DNA from: Streptomyces lycii
GTDB lineage: Bacteria > Actinomycetota > Actinomycetes > Streptomycetales > Streptomycetaceae
Direction: 5' to 3'
Length of the DNA stretch: 41,367 nt
NCBI RefSeq assembly: GCF_009735685.1
Contig: NZ_WHPN01000402.1
Span: 1 to 41,367 of the forward strand
Within the stretch, counting starts at the first letter, position 1. Each line of letters starts with the position of its first letter. The position numbers were made by a program, and so were the translations under genes. The notes below the pieces were generated by a model. That model searched no databases, was not told the DNA's origin, and saw only the letters and a list, made by a program, of their open reading frames with translations. This document shows, piece after piece, positions 39,957 to 41,367 of this stretch.

Positions 39957-40192
39957 TGCGCTCAGGCATGAACCAGTCCGGCATACCGGACAAAGCCTGG
40001 TTCAAGTCGTCGTACAGCAGTTCCGGCGCTACTGAATGCGTCGAAGCAGCACCGTTCGAGCATGGAATGGCCGTACGCGACTCCAAGGTGCCACTGGGCG
40101 GCAAAATCTGCGTGAGTGACGGAGCTTGGGCGGATTTCACGCGGGGGATACAGGCCGGACACTTTTCCCTGGGGCGTGAACTTGCCGCGTGA
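39956..40192 (+). CDS. DUF397 protein
   Basis: 78 aa. 'AWFKSSYSSSGATECVEAAPFEHGMAVRDSKVPLGGKICVSDGAWADFTRGIQAG' is the complete DUF397 domain. DUF397 proteins are small partners of the XRE-DUF5753 regulators and may act in a toxin-antitoxin-like or co-regulator role. ATG 39956 overlaps the preceding stop, with GGGAG 5 nt upstream. A perfect 13-bp duplication, GCGTGAACTTGCC (40174-40199), sits over the stop codon: the second copy supplies the TGA and so sets the C-terminus. Confidence 0.93.
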   Translation: MRSGMNQSGIPDKAWFKSSYSSSGATECVEAAPFEHGMAVRDSKVPLGGKICVSDGAWADFTRGIQAGHFSLGRELAA

Positions 40193-40199
40193 ACTTGCC

Positions 40200-40843
40200 T
40201 GCTGAAGCAAGACCTGATGAGCCTCAAGGGTGCGAATGAACCACCATGCTCCCGGGTGCTTCCGGTCCACGGCGGCCGATTCCGCTTGCTGCAGACGAAT
40301 GCCACTTCGCCAATCCGGTTCCCGACAGAATTCCTGATCCGCAAGTTAGCATCCGGGGTGTTCGCGGCCCAATGCGTGCGCCAGGTACAGAAGGCGAGCC
40401 TGTGCCCGCGACGCACCGGGGTGCAGGATCTGACAACTTCGCGGTATCAACCGAGTGGGCGGGTCCCACGGCGGACCCCCTGCCGCTCTCGGGAACCAGC
40501 GTTGGACAGTGCTCAACTACGGACGGCCCAGCGCTGGACGATCAGCGCACCCTGATGGGCATGCGGGTCGTGCCGGGGATGTACGGGCGCAGCCGCCGTC
40601 CCGGAAGCGTGTGACCGCCAACTGGCGTGACAGCAAGTTTTCGTGCGCCTCTCCGGATTTCACGGCCACGTTGAATGAGACGCAGAATCGTGGCGCCCAA
40701 ACCCTATGACTACACAGGTACTCGGCGCGCCGCACGCCGCCGATGCTGGGAGCGCACCGAGCCCGACCGGGACAACGAAACCGTCCGCGCGGCGCCCGTC
40801 CGGCTGACCGGTACGGCGGCGAAGAGTGAAGGAAACGGACTCC
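40200..40843. other. 644-bp region without a recognisable gene
   Basis: Several frames are open for 70-120 codons on both strands, but none has a good start signal, clear third-position bias or a recognisable domain. The composition (about 60% GC) is lower than the host average. It could hold decayed coding sequence or a long regulatory region for the secreted protein that follows. Confidence 0.5.
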
Positions 40844-41257
40844 ATGAACGCAAGCAAACGCATTGCCCTGGTGACCGCAACGCTCGCACTGACAGGCGGA
40901 GTGTTCAGCACTCCGGCCTCCGCGGACTCCGCATCCGCAACGGCATCGCAGGAGATCAGCGCCGCCGCGTACACATGTGACGTCGAACGGAGCGGCAACA
41001 CCTACCAGGCCGGTTACTACAGCGGCAGAACGATCACCCCGTCCACCCGGAGCGTCTCCGCTGCGGGAATTGAGGCCCAGTGCATTCTCAAGCACCGGGG
41101 GTACGACCCGGGCACGGTCGACGGCGTTTTCGGGCCCAACTCCCAGGCCGCGATGAAGGAACTCCAGAGGGACGTCAACGACTCCGGCGCGGGCCTGGTC
41201 GTGGACGGTCTGCCGGGTCCCAAGTCCTGGGGCTGGCTGCGCGTGTTCGGCTGGTGA
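40844..41257 (+). CDS. secreted peptidoglycan-binding-domain protein
   Basis: 137 aa from ATG 40844 (GAAGGA about 10 nt upstream; GTG 40826 is in frame). Signal peptide of about 28 residues with cleavage at 'TPASA'. The C-terminal ~60 residues are a PG_binding_1 three-helix domain: 'GIEAQCILKHRGYDPGTVDGVFGPNSQAAMKELQRDV' and 'VVDGLPGPKSWGWLRV'. The middle contains 'YTCDVERSGNTYQAGYYSG', with two Cys in the whole mature chain that may pair. There is no catalytic domain, so it is a cell-wall-binding protein of unknown role, possibly an inhibitor or adaptor. Confidence 0.9.
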   Translation: MNASKRIALVTATLALTGGVFSTPASADSASATASQEISAAAYTCDVERSGNTYQAGYYSGRTITPSTRSVSAAGIEAQCILKHRGYDPGTVDGVFGPNSQAAMKELQRDVNDSGAGLVVDGLPGPKSWGWLRVFGW

Positions 41258-41301
41258 GGACCCACGGATTTCCGCGCCGCAGGGTGCGGGCACAGCCCTT
41301 C

Positions 41302-41329
41302 CGCCACGGCCGCCGAACCGGCCGTGGCG
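41302..41329 (+). terminator. terminator of the peptidoglycan-binding gene
   Basis: CGCCACGGCC and GGCCGTGGCG form a perfect 10-bp stem with an 8-nt loop, 44 nt after the stop codon. Confidence 0.8.
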
Positions 41330-41367
41330 CAGCACCAGACGCGCCCTGGTTCGTACCGGTGCACCGG

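Noticed and set aside
40217..40614. Small open frames between the DUF397 and peptidoglycan-binding genes
   Set aside because: Frames on both strands have mixed third-position bases, poor starts and no family resemblance; listed instead as a region without a gene.

Overview
The window comes from a high-GC actinomycete, almost certainly a Streptomyces. GC is roughly 70% or more over most of it, with strong G/C at third codon positions. It is full of families typical of that genus: DUF6412 next to YidC, DUF2165, a trypsin/Trypco1 operon, an Scr1-type XRE regulator with DUF397, a secreted GH5 cellulase, GH114, and a close relative of the Streptomyces venezuelae chloramphenicol phosphotransferase. 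I recognise 39 protein genes. I see no tRNA, rRNA, CRISPR array or intact insertion sequence.

Layout. 0.3-6.1 kb: a UPF0303 heme-binding-like protein with a Pro-rich tail, a secreted beta-propeller, an acetyltransferase, YidC with its DUF6412 partner, and a CPYC flavin oxidoreductase. The oxidoreductase is divergent from an XRE-cupin regulator (6.1-6.7 kb), with a compact operator/promoter between them. 6.9-10.3 kb: acetyltransferases, a DinB-like protein, a membrane coiled-coil protein and the chloramphenicol phosphotransferase. 10.9-17.4 kb: the cellulase behind a striking cluster of GTCGAAT inverted repeats, a second DinB-like protein, an HSL-type esterase, an acetyltransferase, a sugar O-acetyltransferase and a DUF2165 membrane protein. 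17.5-19.9 kb: a three-gene operon (Trypco1, trypsin-like protease, two-TM protein) whose genes overlap by 4 nt each, of the kind linked to actinobacterial conflict systems. 20.2-25.2 kb: a SnoaL-like protein, an orphan Vsr-type endonuclease, two sulfur-handling genes (rhodanese-DUF2892 and an ETHE1-like lactamase-fold/rhodanese protein) and a secreted GH114 enzyme. 26.0-28.8 kb: two membrane proteins, the larger with amyloid-like Asn/Gly/Ile motifs.

29.3-38.4 kb is the most notable part: a dense defence locus. It encodes a MORC/MutL-like GHKL ATPase, a PD-(D/E)XK protein, a Z1 superfamily-II ATPase, a NaeI-type restriction endonuclease with all four active-site residues, a second Vsr endonuclease, a convergent C5-cytosine methyltransferase and an HNH endonuclease. 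The NaeI/Vsr/methyltransferase trio looks like a complete R-M plus mismatch-repair cassette, predicted to act on GCCGGC-like sites. It is attached to an ATPase/Z1 module. Base composition drops from about 70% to about 60% inside the last fifth of the Z1 gene and to about 50% in the NaeI gene, so the junction looks like a recombination point.

38.4-40.2 kb: an ATP-binding anti-sigma-like protein divergent from an XRE (DUF5753) regulator and DUF397. 40.8-41.3 kb: a secreted peptidoglycan-binding protein with a strong terminator.

The intergenic regions hold an unusual number of short-period tandem repeats (7, 8, 10, 11, 14, 15, 30 and 38 bp). Three separate arrays of unrelated sequence share exactly 38 bp periodicity, and three heptanucleotide arrays share one consensus.
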